Part shown: positions 1-8,006 of the stretch, piece by piece
Numbering within the stretch: position 1 is the stretch's first letter
Layout of the letters: every line of letters starts with the position of its first letter
Source: a bacterium BMS3Abin14
GTDB taxonomy: Bacteria > BMS3Abin14
Reading direction: 5' to 3'
Assembly (NCBI GenBank): GCA_002897695.1
Contig: BDTG01000013.1
Span: 1 to 63,186 of the forward strand
Length of the DNA stretch: 63,186 nt
Program-made: the position numbers and the translations under genes
The notes under the pieces: generated by a model
Seen by the model: the letters and a program-made list of their open reading frames with translations, nothing else
The model's database searches: none
Told to the model about the DNA's origin: nothing

Positions 1-108
1 CTCCGGATTGTCATCAACGATCAGGGAAATGGCGGCCAACTCCTTGGCAACCTTGTGCCCCGGCATCGTGTAAAATATACTCATCTGATCCAACTGTTTT
101 TCACGCAT
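1..108 (-). CDS. N-terminus of a transposase-like protein (runs off the window)
   Basis: Only the first 36 codons are inside the window. The start ATG is well placed behind a GGAGGT ribosome binding site at about 114-119 with six bases of spacing. The peptide begins MREKQLDQMSIFY and continues with a helical stretch ending in DDNPE. That opening resembles the N-terminus of ISNCY/IS5-type DDE transposases as I remember them, which also start MRE..Q and carry a similar helix. The catalytic domain lies outside, so the family call is tentative. The AT-rich sequence behind it (about 125-240) would fit the flank of an insertion sequence. Confidence 0.45.
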   Translation of the reverse strand, partial: MREKQLDQMSIFYTMPGHKVAKELAAISLIVDDNPE

Positions 109-681
109 TTTCTACCTCCGGCAACAGTGTTTATTCAATAATATCAATATGTTACCGAAATAGTGCATGATAAAACAAAGGAAAATACAAACAAAAAACA
201 CACAATTTGCTAATATTATCAACAGGTTAGAGTTTACGGATGAACACTAGATATCATATCTTCCATCTCACAAGGAGTAGCCAATTGTAACGTCTCTATT
301 TGTTCAAGTTCTTCGGTTGTGAGGAAGGGAATGATGTTCATGCTTGTTATGATATAGCCAGGTGAGGGTGAACGCGAGGTGCGCAACCCGACTTCATTAC
401 GCCCACGGGATTTCTTCCGTCTTCGTTCTTTGAATTTCACTGTGACAAATCGGCGTGGCAAATTCAAATAAAAACGAGACCTTAGAAGGTTGTATTTGCG
501 TCCATCGTCGCTCGCTTGAAATCCCAGACTAGGGGACAGAACGAGCTATGGGGGACACCCTTTGCTCAAAATACCTCTGTGGCCTGCCACCCGAAGCCGG
601 AAATGCCTTGATTTATATGGTTTCTGTTCGTGAGAGGTGTCCGTCTTCGCCGCGGCTCAAAACCCGGGGTAGGAAAGGTGA
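109..681. other. Gene-poor stretch next to the transposase edge
   Basis: This interval has no gene I can support. Bases 125-240 are strongly AT-rich. A 77-codon minus-strand frame at 234-467 has only a TTG start, no convincing ribosome binding site and a low-complexity basic N-terminus, so it is not called. Bases 490-680 read like decayed mobile-element flank with short words such as gggggacaccc and gaggtgtccg, but I could not assign them. Confidence 0.4.
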
Positions 682-975
682 TTAATCCCTGCTTTTGCTC
701 AGGCTTCTTAACGTTGCTATATCACCATCGATCAGGACTTCCTTTTTTCGACGGGACCAGTTCTTGAGGTGGTGTTCGCGGTCGATGGCTGTTTGTTCGT
801 CTTCGTACTTTTCTGAATATACCAACCTGACGGGCAAGTGTGCAGCCGTATGTCTGGATGCGAATCCACATCGGTGCCAGAGTAGTCGGTTCTTCAGGTT
901 GCTGGTGTGGCCAACGTAAAGAGAGCAATCTGAACATCTCAGGATGTAGACGTAGAATGAATTTGAAGGTGGCAT
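682..975 (-). CDS. GIY-YIG domain endonuclease-like protein
   Basis: This is a 97-residue single-domain GIY-YIG protein of the small UPF0213/YhbQ-like type. The GIY-YIG core is visible as the two strands FYVYILRCSDCSLYVGHT, in which the motif appears as YVYIL and YVGHT. The conserved arginine follows in LKNRL, and a Glu-containing helix appears further on as AIDREHHLKNWSRRKK. Start ATG 975 was chosen over an in-frame upstream extension because that extension reads through a dispersed repeat at 1086-1115. Small GIY-YIG proteins often travel with mobile or repeat-rich DNA, and this one is surrounded by repeats. A fragment of a close relative lies at 62337-62480. Its biological substrate is unknown. 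Confidence 0.8.
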   Translation of the reverse strand: MPPSNSFYVYILRCSDCSLYVGHTSNLKNRLLWHRCGFASRHTAAHLPVRLVYSEKYEDEQTAIDREHHLKNWSRRKKEVLIDGDIATLRSLSKSRD

Positions 976-1085
976 GCAAAGAGTTGAGCAAGGATGGTGC
1001 CAAGAGGGAGTGAAGCCTTTTTGCATGTTGAACAAAACAACCCAGTGCCCCTCGATGCAACGCACATGCTTTCGGCGCTTTGCTC

Positions 1086-1115
1086 CTTTCGACAGGCTCA
1101 AGGCAGGCGGGACAA
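1086..1115. repeat. Dispersed REP-like repeat (TTCGACAGGCTCAAGG type)
   Basis: The sequence ctttcgacaggctcaaggc belongs to the widespread short repeat that translates as SLSKG in one frame. Related copies are at 2041-2066 and, in several joined pieces, at 62244-62340. Confidence 0.7.
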
Positions 1116-1169
1116 CTCGACGCAGCTCGTGTCGCGCGGCAACCGCAACTTGGCCTGCCACGAGCAAAT

Positions 1170-1203
1170 AAAAAGGCCTACCTCGTTCCGAGGTGGCCTT
1201 TTT
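1170..1203 (-). terminator. Rho-independent terminator after tRNA-Ala
   Basis: A strong hairpin with AAAAAGGCC on one side and GGCCTTTTT on the other encloses an ACCTCG/CGAGGT stem and a TTC loop. A- and T-runs on both flanks let it work in either direction. It lies about 10 bases past the 3' end of tRNA-Ala on the minus strand. Confidence 0.85.
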
Positions 1204-1213
1204 ATGCGTCGAG

Positions 1214-1288
1214 TGGTGGAGACGATGGGATTTGAACCCACGACCCCCTACATGCGAAGCAGGTGCTCTCCCGCTGAGCTACGTCCCC
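1214..1288 (-). tRNA. tRNA-Ala (anticodon CGC)
   Basis: The minus strand folds into a 75-base cloverleaf with an encoded CCA end. The acceptor stem is GGGGACG with CGTCTCC and discriminator A. The D-arm carries GCTCAGCGGGAGAGC. The anticodon stem is CCTGC/GTAGG around the loop TTCGCAT, giving anticodon CGC. The T-arm has the standard TTCAAAT loop. A terminator follows at 1170-1203. Confidence 0.95.
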
Positions 1289-1321
1289 ACGATTTAAAAC
1301 AGGAAAACGAAGATAGCCTAA

Positions 1322-1348
1322 AAACCCGGGTCTGGCAAGACCGGGGGT
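1322..1348 (-). terminator. Candidate terminator downstream of the dihaem cytochrome
   Basis: On the minus strand a stem of GACC/GGTC type extended by CCGGG pairs (one mismatch) with a TTGCCA loop is followed by TTTTT. It lies between the cytochrome gene at 1591-1854 and tRNA-Ala, so it would separate the two transcripts. Confidence 0.55.
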
Positions 1349-1380
1349 AAAAGCACTCTCCACACCCAACCGCTCCTTAC

Positions 1381-1430
1381 CAGGAGCGGGATTTCATTGA
1401 AATCAGCAGCATCTTGGGTGAGGGGATGCG
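1381..1430. repeat. Dispersed 50-bp repeat, copy 1
   Basis: The stretch beginning caggagcgggatttcattg and ending gaggggatgc recurs with a few differences at 35623-35675. Both copies lie within 200 bases of a tRNA gene. Confidence 0.7.
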
Positions 1431-1590
1431 ACCTTCTTCGCGTCCTTTGCGCCTTTAGCAAGTCGGGTATTTTGTTTGACGAGCGGGCGAGAGACAGATC
1501 TCAGATTTTGGTTCCAGATCTATCCGCGAAAATCCGCGTGAATCAGCGGCTAAAATACCTTTGATCGGCGGGATCGAAGGGCACCGTTCG

Positions 1591-1854
1591 CTAATCGTTC
1601 CCGAGTTTCTCCAGCTTGTGGCAGAAGTAGCATTTGGACTTGCCCTCCGGGGCCTGGCCGTCCGGCAGGACGTGGTTCTCGGGGAGGGTCTCCGGGGGAT
1701 GGCATGAAAAACAGACAGCGTAGTCTTTGTGCTTGCCGATGTGGTCGCTGTCCCTGGGCATCTTGGGGGTGGTCTCCTCCGGGGCTATGGATAAGAAGAC
1801 AAGGATGGCGGCACACACGGCCAGGAACACGATGGTCTGCCAATGCTTTTTCAT
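1591..1854 (-). CDS. Membrane-anchored small dihaem cytochrome c
   Basis: This 87-residue protein has an uncleaved-looking N-terminal membrane anchor (about residues 5-25) followed by a short periplasmic segment. It contains two haem c attachment motifs, CFSCH and CYFCH. Spacing between the motifs is short, and no other domain is present. It probably passes electrons at the outer face of the inner membrane, but the partner enzyme is not in the window. A protein with the same layout is encoded at 23113-23355. Maturation could use the ResB/CcsA pair at 42.2-44.3 kb. The gene stands alone, with a candidate terminator at 1322-1348. Start ATG 1854 is the only sensible one, although its ribosome binding site is weak. 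Confidence 0.85.
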   Translation of the reverse strand: MKKHWQTIVFLAVCAAILVFLSIAPEETTPKMPRDSDHIGKHKDYAVCFSCHPPETLPENHVLPDGQAPEGKSKCYFCHKLEKLGND

Positions 1855-2402
1855 GGTTTGATTTCTACACTATTTGCCGGGGTTGAGGCAATAACGAGTT
1901 TGGACAACCCTTTTCCTCTCGCCCGCTTCCTGTTCAAGTTCGTTGGAGTCTGGGGCGGATAATCATCATGGGCCCTTTCTAACAGGGATTAAGGGGATAG
2001 AGGGGATAAACTCCCGATTAGTTATCCCTCCATGACCGATGCCTGTCCTGAGCTTAGTCGAAGGGTGACTCCAGTGAGCCACGCTAAAGCGTGACGAACG
2101 GGTGGTGAAATAATCTGCTTTGTCGCTGTGAGCCACTCCTTCACCCCCACCTCTGTCCTCCCCCCTCGAGGGGGAGGAAGGTTTAAGATTTTATCCGTTT
2201 CAGATGTTTGTTCTACCCCCTTCATCCCTGTTAAATCTAGGCTTCCGCCTTCGTTACCCCCCTGTTACATTCCGTGTGCTAAACTCTTTCAGTATGATTG
2301 TTCAATATTCGCGGCCCTCCGCGGCAGCGCCTGAGATTGGCGCTCTTTGCGGCCCTCCGCGATAAGGCTTGTAACTATTTGGACCACTAAAGGAGGTTAA
2401 CG
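1855..2402. other. Repeat-containing intergenic region upstream of gnd
   Basis: No gene is seen. The region holds a REP-like copy at 2041-2066, a small palindrome cccctcgaggggg near 2162-2175, and a direct repeat of gcggccctccgcg at about 2310 and 2349. The gnd ribosome binding site aggagg lies just before position 2403. Confidence 0.5.
2041..2066. repeat. Dispersed REP-like repeat (SLSKG type)
   Basis: The sequence gcctgtcctgagcttagtcg is the reverse orientation of the repeat at 1086-1115. It sits in the intergenic region before gnd. Confidence 0.6.
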
Positions 2403-3326
2403 ATGCAAATAGCTATGATTGGTCTCGGGAGAATGGGCATGAACATGGCCCGGCGTCTTATGGGGGGCGGCCACACCATCGTCGCCTACGACATGTCCAC
2501 AAAAACCATAAAGGAAATCGAGGGTGAGGGCGCCGAGGGGGCCCATTCCCTTCGGGAGGTGGTAGAGAAACTCAAAGCTCCGAGGGCCGTCTGGATAATG
2601 CTCCCGGCCGGCAAGCCGGTTGACGACACCATCACCGAGCTCAAGGGCCTGCTTTCCGAGGGGGACGTTATTATCGACGGCGGCAACAGCTACTACAAGG
2701 ACGACATCCGCCACGCCGAGGACCTGAAAACCGTCGGGATATCATACCTGGACGCGGGGGTTTCGGGAGGTATATGGGGCATCAAGATCGGCTACTGCCT
2801 CATGGTCGGCGGCCCCGAGGACAGCTACAAGCGGCTGGAGCCCGCATTCAAAACCCTCGCCCCGGAGGAAGGCTACCTGTACTGCGGAGAAACAGGGGCG
2901 GGGCACTTCGTCAAGATGGTCCATAACGGCATCGAATACGCCATGATGCAGGCCTACGGCGAGGGTTTCGATATCCTCGAAGGGTCGCAATATGGTCCGT
3001 CTCTCGACTACTCGCAGCTTTCCCACCTGTGGAATCAGGGAAGCGTCATCAGATCCTGGCTCCTGGAACTGGCCGAGTCCGCCTTTGCGGATGACTCGAG
3101 GCTCGATGCCATAAAAGGATACGTGGAGGACTCTGGAGAGGGACGCTGGACGATCCAGCAGGCGGTGGAGACGGGCGTACCCGCACCGGTCATCACCCTT
3201 TCCCTGTTTCAGCGATTCCGTTCAAGAGAGGAAGACGGCTTCTCCGACAAGGTCATCGCTGCCCTGCGCAAGGAGTTCGGGGGACATGCCGTGGTCTCGT
3301 CTTCCAGGAAGGGGAAAAAGAGATGA
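2403..3326 (+). CDS. gnd: 6-phosphogluconate dehydrogenase, decarboxylating (short form)
   Basis: The enzyme oxidatively decarboxylates 6-phosphogluconate to ribulose 5-phosphate in the oxidative pentose phosphate pathway. The N-terminal Rossmann motif GLGRMG is at 7-12, the substrate loop GGNS at 93-96, SGG at 121-123, and the catalytic lysine region GHFVKMVHNGIEY at about 167-179. At 307 residues it belongs to the short GndA/YqeC-type class, which is commonly NAD-linked, rather than the 470-residue NADP class; the cofactor preference is inferred. An AGGAGG ribosome binding site precedes the ATG. The stop overlaps the zwf start (ATGA), so the two are almost certainly translated together. Confidence 0.95.
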   Translation: MQIAMIGLGRMGMNMARRLMGGGHTIVAYDMSTKTIKEIEGEGAEGAHSLREVVEKLKAPRAVWIMLPAGKPVDDTITELKGLLSEGDVIIDGGNSYYKDDIRHAEDLKTVGISYLDAGVSGGIWGIKIGYCLMVGGPEDSYKRLEPAFKTLAPEEGYLYCGETGAGHFVKMVHNGIEYAMMQAYGEGFDILEGSQYGPSLDYSQLSHLWNQGSVIRSWLLELAESAFADDSRLDAIKGYVEDSGEGRWTIQQAVETGVPAPVITLSLFQRFRSREEDGFSDKVIAALRKEFGGHAVVSSSRKGKKR

Positions 3327-4906
3327 GCGAGAATGCGGGGCACAGGGCGCGGGACGAAGGGCTTGAAAACCTCCTCGAGGGACACGCGACCACAGAGACA
3401 GCGCCCACCGGCGACAACGTCCTCGACGCTCCCCTCGACCCCTGCACCATCGTCATCTTCGGCGCTACGGGTGACCTGACCACCAGGAAGCTCATTCCAT
3501 CCCTCCTCAGTCTCCTGCGGAAGGGGGGGATGCCCGAAAGGTTCCGGATCGTGGGCTGCGGAAGAAAGGAGATGGACGACGAAAAGTTCCGCGCCATGCT
3601 CAGGAAATCGGCGGAGGAGAGCGGCAACGACCTCGATGGCTGGGAGGATTTCGCGTCAAAGCTCCATTACCTGCCGCTGACCATGGACTCGCTGGAGTCC
3701 TTCCGAAACCTTGCCCGATTTCTCGCAGAATTGGACCGGGCGGCGGATACCGGGGGCAACAGGATCTTCTACCTGGCGCTGCCCATGTTCCTATACCGGA
3801 TTGTCGCCGGCCTGCTCGGCGAGTCCGGCCTGTCGGCGGAGAATACGGAGATAAACGGCTGGTCCAGGATTGTCGTGGAAAAACCGTACGGAAGCGACCG
3901 GAAATCGGCAGCTGAACTCGACCGCACCATCCACGCCGCCTTTGTCGAGAGGCAGGTCTACCGCATCGATCACTATCTGGCCAAGGAGACTGTCCAGAAC
4001 ATCCTCATGTTCCGCTTCGCCAACACGATCTTCGAGCCGCTGTGGAACAGAAACTACATCGACCACGTGGACATCATCGCCGCAGAAACCCTCGGGGTGG
4101 AAAAGAGGGCTGGCTACTACGAAAGCTCCGGGATACTCAGGGACATGTTCCAGAACCACATGATGCAGATCCTGGCACTCACGGCCATGGAGCCGCCCTC
4201 TACATTTTCGACGGGACCGTTTCACGACGAGAAGGTCAAGGTCTTCCGCTCGCTGCGGCCGTTCCCCCTGGACGACGCCTACGGCAACCTGGTCCTGGGA
4301 CAGTATGGGCCGGGCGAAGTGGATGGAAAGCCGGCGGCTGGCTATCTCGACGAGGAGGGGGTGGCGGCAGGTTCTCTCACGCCGACGTTTGCCATGATGA
4401 GGATATTCATAGACAACTGGCGCTGGCAGGGAGTCCCGTTTTACGTCACCTCGGGCAAAAGGCTGGGGGCCAAGCTGACGGAGATCATGATCCGGTTCAA
4501 GGATGTCCCCATCACGATGTTCCGGGAAATCCTCGGAAATCCTGTTTCCGCGAACGTGCTGACCCTCGGGATCCAGCCCCAGGAGAAGATATCCCTGTCC
4601 TTCCAGACAAAAACTCCCGGGGACAAAATCCTCTTACGCCCGGTTACCATGAATTTTGACTTTCTTCAGGGATACTCGGGGCCGGTCCTCGCAGCCTACG
4701 AAAAAGCCCTGCTGGACTGCATGCAGGGCGAGAAGATGCTTTTCCTGAGGGAGGACGAGATCGACCTGACCTGGACCTACCTCGACCCGATCATCAACGA
4801 ATGCGAAGTCTGTTCGGACCGGGCGGACCACCTGAAAGGTTACGAAGCGGGAACTTGGGGTCCCCCGGAGGCGGTGGCGTTAAAAAAGCTCATGCACGAA
4901 AGCTGA
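3323..4906 (+). CDS. zwf: Glucose-6-phosphate 1-dehydrogenase
   Basis: This enzyme makes 6-phosphogluconolactone and NADPH from glucose 6-phosphate, feeding the gnd product next door. The coenzyme loop GATGDLT is at 47-53, EKPYG at 186-190, and the signature RIDHYLAKE with the catalytic histidine at 214-222 (the usual glycine is alanine). The length of 527 residues is slightly long because of a roughly 40-residue N-terminal extension that may be disordered. No 6-phosphogluconolactonase gene is next to it. The start overlaps gnd by four bases. The stop codon coincides with one end of a dispersed repeat (4903-4930). Confidence 0.96.
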   Translation: MSENAGHRARDEGLENLLEGHATTETAPTGDNVLDAPLDPCTIVIFGATGDLTTRKLIPSLLSLLRKGGMPERFRIVGCGRKEMDDEKFRAMLRKSAEESGNDLDGWEDFASKLHYLPLTMDSLESFRNLARFLAELDRAADTGGNRIFYLALPMFLYRIVAGLLGESGLSAENTEINGWSRIVVEKPYGSDRKSAAELDRTIHAAFVERQVYRIDHYLAKETVQNILMFRFANTIFEPLWNRNYIDHVDIIAAETLGVEKRAGYYESSGILRDMFQNHMMQILALTAMEPPSTFSTGPFHDEKVKVFRSLRPFPLDDAYGNLVLGQYGPGEVDGKPAAGYLDEEGVAAGSLTPTFAMMRIFIDNWRWQGVPFYVTSGKRLGAKLTEIMIRFKDVPITMFREILGNPVSANVLTLGIQPQEKISLSFQTKTPGDKILLRPVTMNFDFLQGYSGPVLAAYEKALLDCMQGEKMLFLREDEIDLTWTYLDPIINECEVCSDRADHLKGYEAGTWGPPEAVALKKLMHES

Positions 4907-4930
4907 TGGACTCGCAAAAAGTTTATGGCT
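4903..4930 (+). repeat. Solo end of a palindromic MITE-like repeat at the zwf stop codon
   Basis: The sequence tgatggactcgcaaaaagtt matches one arm of the element at 57758-57924. It begins on or at the zwf TGA stop. Related sequence at 17550-17579 also overlaps a stop codon. Confidence 0.55.
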
Positions 4931-4954
4931 CGCGCCCGTTGAGGGGCATCCAAA

Positions 4955-5743
4955 TCACTCCATATACTGCACGAGGAGCTGTGAGATCAGCAGGTCTTCG
5001 TCGCCGACGCGGGCGGCTGTGTGTGCCAGAAATTCCCGCATTTCGAGGCTGATCTTCCCCGGTTCAAGCGCCCCGTAGAGGGCCTGGAACCTCTGTTTTT
5101 CCTCCTCCGTGGCGGCTTCGACAAGCCGCTCCCACAATGTCTCGTACGCTATGGCAGGCCCTCTTTCGCCCGGCTTCGCCGCCAGCGCCTCCTCCAACAT
5201 GATGTCGAAGAGGAACCACGTCTGCCCCCTCTTTTTGCCCTGCATGGGATCGGCGAGGCTCCTGTAGCGTCTGTATGATCGCTCCATTACAACGTACTTG
5301 TAGCGCCTGTAAAGCCCCAGGAGGATCTCGTCCTCCACGATGCCAGGGATGACCGAGAGTACGTCCATCTCGCCGGTCACTTCCGCGATGTCCTCGCCGT
5401 CCGGAAGGGGAACCCTGCCGGGGGTCCCCTCCGCTCCGACCTCTTCAAGGTCCTTCTGAACATTCCCATCGTCCACTTCAAGGCTATCCCATTCGGTGGA
5501 GGGGATTTTCATGCGGTCGATGAGGGTTGTATGCTCCATGGCCCTGACCCCCATCTCCTCAGCGAGCATCCTGTGCCTGATGTATAATAGCCCCCTCCTC
5601 CCATTGAATCTGAAAACGTCGGTATTATCCGAGGTTTTATCGTCGTCGCCCAAGGCATCGAGGATTTCATGGAGATGGTCATGTTCCGCGACCAGATGCT
5701 GGTCGGAAAAATATTTGGGGTGAACGCTGAAAATCCTGGTCAT
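4955..5743 (-). CDS. T4 endonuclease V-like (pyrimidine dimer glycosylase family) N-domain protein
   Basis: The first 30 residues, MTRIFSVHPKYFSDQHLVAE, follow the N-terminus of T4 endonuclease V (Pyr_excise family) closely. They keep the catalytic Thr2 and Arg3 and the DQHLxAE block at 14-20. The catalytic Glu23 position of the phage enzyme is histidine here and Arg22 is aspartate, so glycosylase/lyase activity is doubtful. Residues about 50-80 keep the family's second helix. A long C-terminal part (about 100-262) is unlike the 138-residue phage enzyme and is unrecognised. It is the last gene of a seven-gene minus-strand operon and follows the stomatin gene directly. Its role with membrane SPFH proteins is unclear. 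Confidence 0.6.
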   Translation of the reverse strand: MTRIFSVHPKYFSDQHLVAEHDHLHEILDALGDDDKTSDNTDVFRFNGRRGLLYIRHRMLAEEMGVRAMEHTTLIDRMKIPSTEWDSLEVDDGNVQKDLEEVGAEGTPGRVPLPDGEDIAEVTGEMDVLSVIPGIVEDEILLGLYRRYKYVVMERSYRRYRSLADPMQGKKRGQTWFLFDIMLEEALAAKPGERGPAIAYETLWERLVEAATEEEKQRFQALYGALEPGKISLEMREFLAHTAARVGDEDLLISQLLVQYME

Positions 5744-6529
5744 TTACTCGTCTCCTTCGCCCTGCCCCTTGCCGAGAAACCCTTTGAAAGCTCTCAGGAG
5801 ATCCATGGGGATAGGGAAGATGGTGGTGGAATTATTTTCCGTCGCGATTTCCCTCAAGGTCTGAAGATATCTCAGTTGAAGGGCCTGTTCGTTGCCGGAC
5901 ATGATTTTCGCCGCTTCGGTCAGTTTCGTGGCCGACTGGAACTCGCCCTCCGCGGCAATGATCTTCGCCCGTCTTTCCCGTTCCGCCTCGGCCTGCTTTG
6001 CCATCGCCCGCTGCATCTCCTGCGGCAGGTCCACGTGCTTTATCTCCACGTTCGTCACCTTGATCCCCCACGGGTCCGTCTGGGAATCGAGAATCCCCTG
6101 CAGATCGTGGTTGATCTTATCCCGCTCGGAAAGGAGGTCGTCCAACTCCACCTGACCCAGAATGCTCCTTAAGGTCGTCTGTGCGAGCTGGCTGGTAGCG
6201 TAGAAGAAATCTTCCACCTCGACAACCGCCCTGGAGGGATCCATCACCCGGAAATACACGACGGCGTTTACCTTGACCGACACGTTGTCCCTCGTGATGA
6301 TATCCTGGGGCGGCACGTCCATCACTATCAGCCTGAGGCTGATCCGCACCATCTTCTCCATGCCGGGGATGATGTAGATGAGGCCGGGGCCGCGGGCTTT
6401 GACCAGCCTCCCCATGAAGAAGACGACCCCCCTCTCGTACTCCCTGAGGATCTTGATGCCCGAGACGATGAGGAAAAGAACGATGACCACCGCGCCGGTG
6501 ACAATGGGGTTAAAAGAAAATAAAAACAT
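5744..6529 (-). CDS. Slipin/stomatin-like SPFH (Band 7) membrane protein
   Basis: A short N-terminal segment is followed by one membrane helix (about 8-28) and a Band 7 domain (about 30-190). The latter is recognisable from [22 protein letters not shown] and [13 protein letters not shown] charged helix, [20 protein letters not shown], is typical of prokaryotic stomatins. Such proteins form membrane-associated oligomers and are paired with NfeD partners. Here the NfeD gene is immediately upstream in the same operon (stop to start 13 bases). The 261-residue length is normal for the family. Confidence 0.95.
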   Translation of the reverse strand: MFLFSFNPIVTGAVVIVLFLIVSGIKILREYERGVVFFMGRLVKARGPGLIYIIPGMEKMVRISLRLIVMDVPPQDIITRDNVSVKVNAVVYFRVMDPSRAVVEVEDFFYATSQLAQTTLRSILGQVELDDLLSERDKINHDLQGILDSQTDPWGIKVTNVEIKHVDLPQEMQRAMAKQAEAERERRAKIIAAEGEFQSATKLTEAAKIMSGNEQALQLRYLQTLREIATENNSTTIFPIPMDLLRAFKGFLGKGQGEGDE

Positions 6530-6542
6530 GGCAAATCCTCCT

Positions 6543-8006
6543 TTATTGCTCTGTGTTCACCCGTTTGACTTTCAGGGACAGCCCATCTGCCTCTGTCACC
6601 TTGACCTTCTCCCCTGACTTGATAGTTTCAGTTGAGACCGCTGACCAGATCTCTCCGTGAATCATTATCTTTCCCTCCGGGGCCAGGTCGGTGCCGGCAA
6701 CCCCCACCTCTCCGATGAGCCCCTCGATCCCGGTTGTAACCTTTCTCATTCTTATCCTGACGGCAAATCCAAGTAACACCACGAAGATGAGTACGATGAT
6801 ACCTGTCATCCCGAAGATCAGGGACAGGGAAACACGGTAGTACGGATCGGCGGAGTTGAAAAACATCAGGCTACCCAACACCAGGGACAGGATGCCGCCA
6901 ACCGTCAGCATTCCGAAAGAAACCACCTTTACCTCCAGGACAAAAAGCACCAGCGCGAACAGGATAAGAAGAACGCCCGCATAGTTGACGGGCAGGAGCT
7001 GAAAAGAAAAAAAGGCAAGGATTATGGAAATCCCGCCAAGGACGCCCGGCAGGATAACGCCCGGGTTGACCAGTTCGAAGAAGATACCGAAGATCCCGAG
7101 CAGCATGAGGAGATATGCGACGTTGGGGTCGGTGATAACAGCCAGGATCCTTCTCCGGGTGCCCATGGGCCTATCCTCAATACGTGCGCCGGAGAGGGCT
7201 ATAATACGCTTTCCGCCCGACACCGTCACCTCCATCCCCTCAATTCCCTTCAACAGTGCGTCCACGTCCGGAGCTATGAAATCCACTACCCCTTCCTTAA
7301 CGGCCTCCGTCTCCGTCGAGGAGATGCTTTCCCGGACAGCCCGCTCGGCCCACTCGACGTTGCGGCCGTTTTTAGCGGCTATTGAACGTATAAAGGCCAC
7401 GGTGTCGTTGAGAATTTTGGTCGCCATGATATCGCCCTCCGGGGGCGGCGAAGCTGCCTTTCCCTTTCCATCTTTCCCGGATTCCTTCTCCCCCTCTTTC
7501 TTCTTCCCGCCGAAAAATCCCCCTCCCCCCACTGTGACAGGGTGGGCCGCCCCGATAGTAGTCCCCGGGGCCATGACCGCAATGGGAGCCGCAAGGGTAA
7601 TGAAAACTCCTGCCGATGCGGCCCTCGCCCCCGAAGGGGCAACGTAGACCGCCACCGGAACGGGCGAAGCGAGAATGGCCTTGACGATCTGCCGCATGGA
7701 TGACATGAGTCCACCGGGGGTGTCCAGCTGAAGGATCAAAAGCCCGGCTTTGTCCTTTTCCGCTTTCACGAGCTGTTCTACGATGTAGTTTGCGGTAATC
7801 GGGTTGATGGATCCGTCGACGAAAATACGAACGACCAGGGGCGGGCTCTTATCCGCATCCTGCCCGGTAAGGACAACATCACTGTCGGCCATAAGACCGG
7901 ACGGGCGCTGTCCATCGGGAAACCAGCCGGTGTCTGGAAGAGCCAGAAAAAAGCCCAGAATGGCTAAAAAGACGATTACACGCATGCAAATTCTTCTCAT
8001 GCTCAA
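6543..8006 (-). CDS. Long-form NfeD: membrane-bound ClpP-class serine protease
   Basis: The 487-residue protein has an N-terminal signal or anchor (8-23) and a ClpP/crotonase-fold protease domain (about 55-280). DTPGG lies at 95-99 and the catalytic serine in GARAASAG at about 131. A low-complexity Gly/Lys insert follows, then four or five membrane helices (about 300-425) and a C-terminal OB-fold NfeD domain (about 430-487). Family members (1510-N type proteases) cleave the C-terminus of partner stomatins. The stomatin partner is encoded just downstream. Four bases overlap with the preceding zinc-ribbon gene, so translation is probably coupled. Confidence 0.93.
   Translation of the reverse strand: MSMRRICMRVIVFLAILGFFLALPDTGWFPDGQRPSGLMADSDVVLTGQDADKSPPLVVRIFVDGSINPITANYIVEQLVKAEKDKAGLLILQLDTPGGLMSSMRQIVKAILASPVPVAVYVAPSGARAASAGVFITLAAPIAVMAPGTTIGAAHPVTVGGGGFFGGKKKEGEKESGKDGKGKAASPPPEGDIMATKILNDTVAFIRSIAAKNGRNVEWAERAVRESISSTETEAVKEGVVDFIAPDVDALLKGIEGMEVTVSGGKRIIALSGARIEDRPMGTRRRILAVITDPNVAYLLMLLGIFGIFFELVNPGVILPGVLGGISIILAFFSFQLLPVNYAGVLLILFALVLFVLEVKVVSFGMLTVGGILSLVLGSLMFFNSADPYYRVSLSLIFGMTGIIVLIFVVLLGFAVRIRMRKVTTGIEGLIGEVGVAGTDLAPEGKIMIHGEIWSAVSTETIKSGEKVKVTEADGLSLKVKRVNTEQ

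Noticed and set aside
234-467. A 77-codon minus-strand frame
   Set aside because: It has only a TTG start, no ribosome binding site, a low-complexity basic start and no recognisable domain.
994-1350. A 118-codon plus-strand frame
   Set aside because: It reads through a REP repeat, a terminator and the tRNA-Ala gene, so it cannot be a real protein gene.
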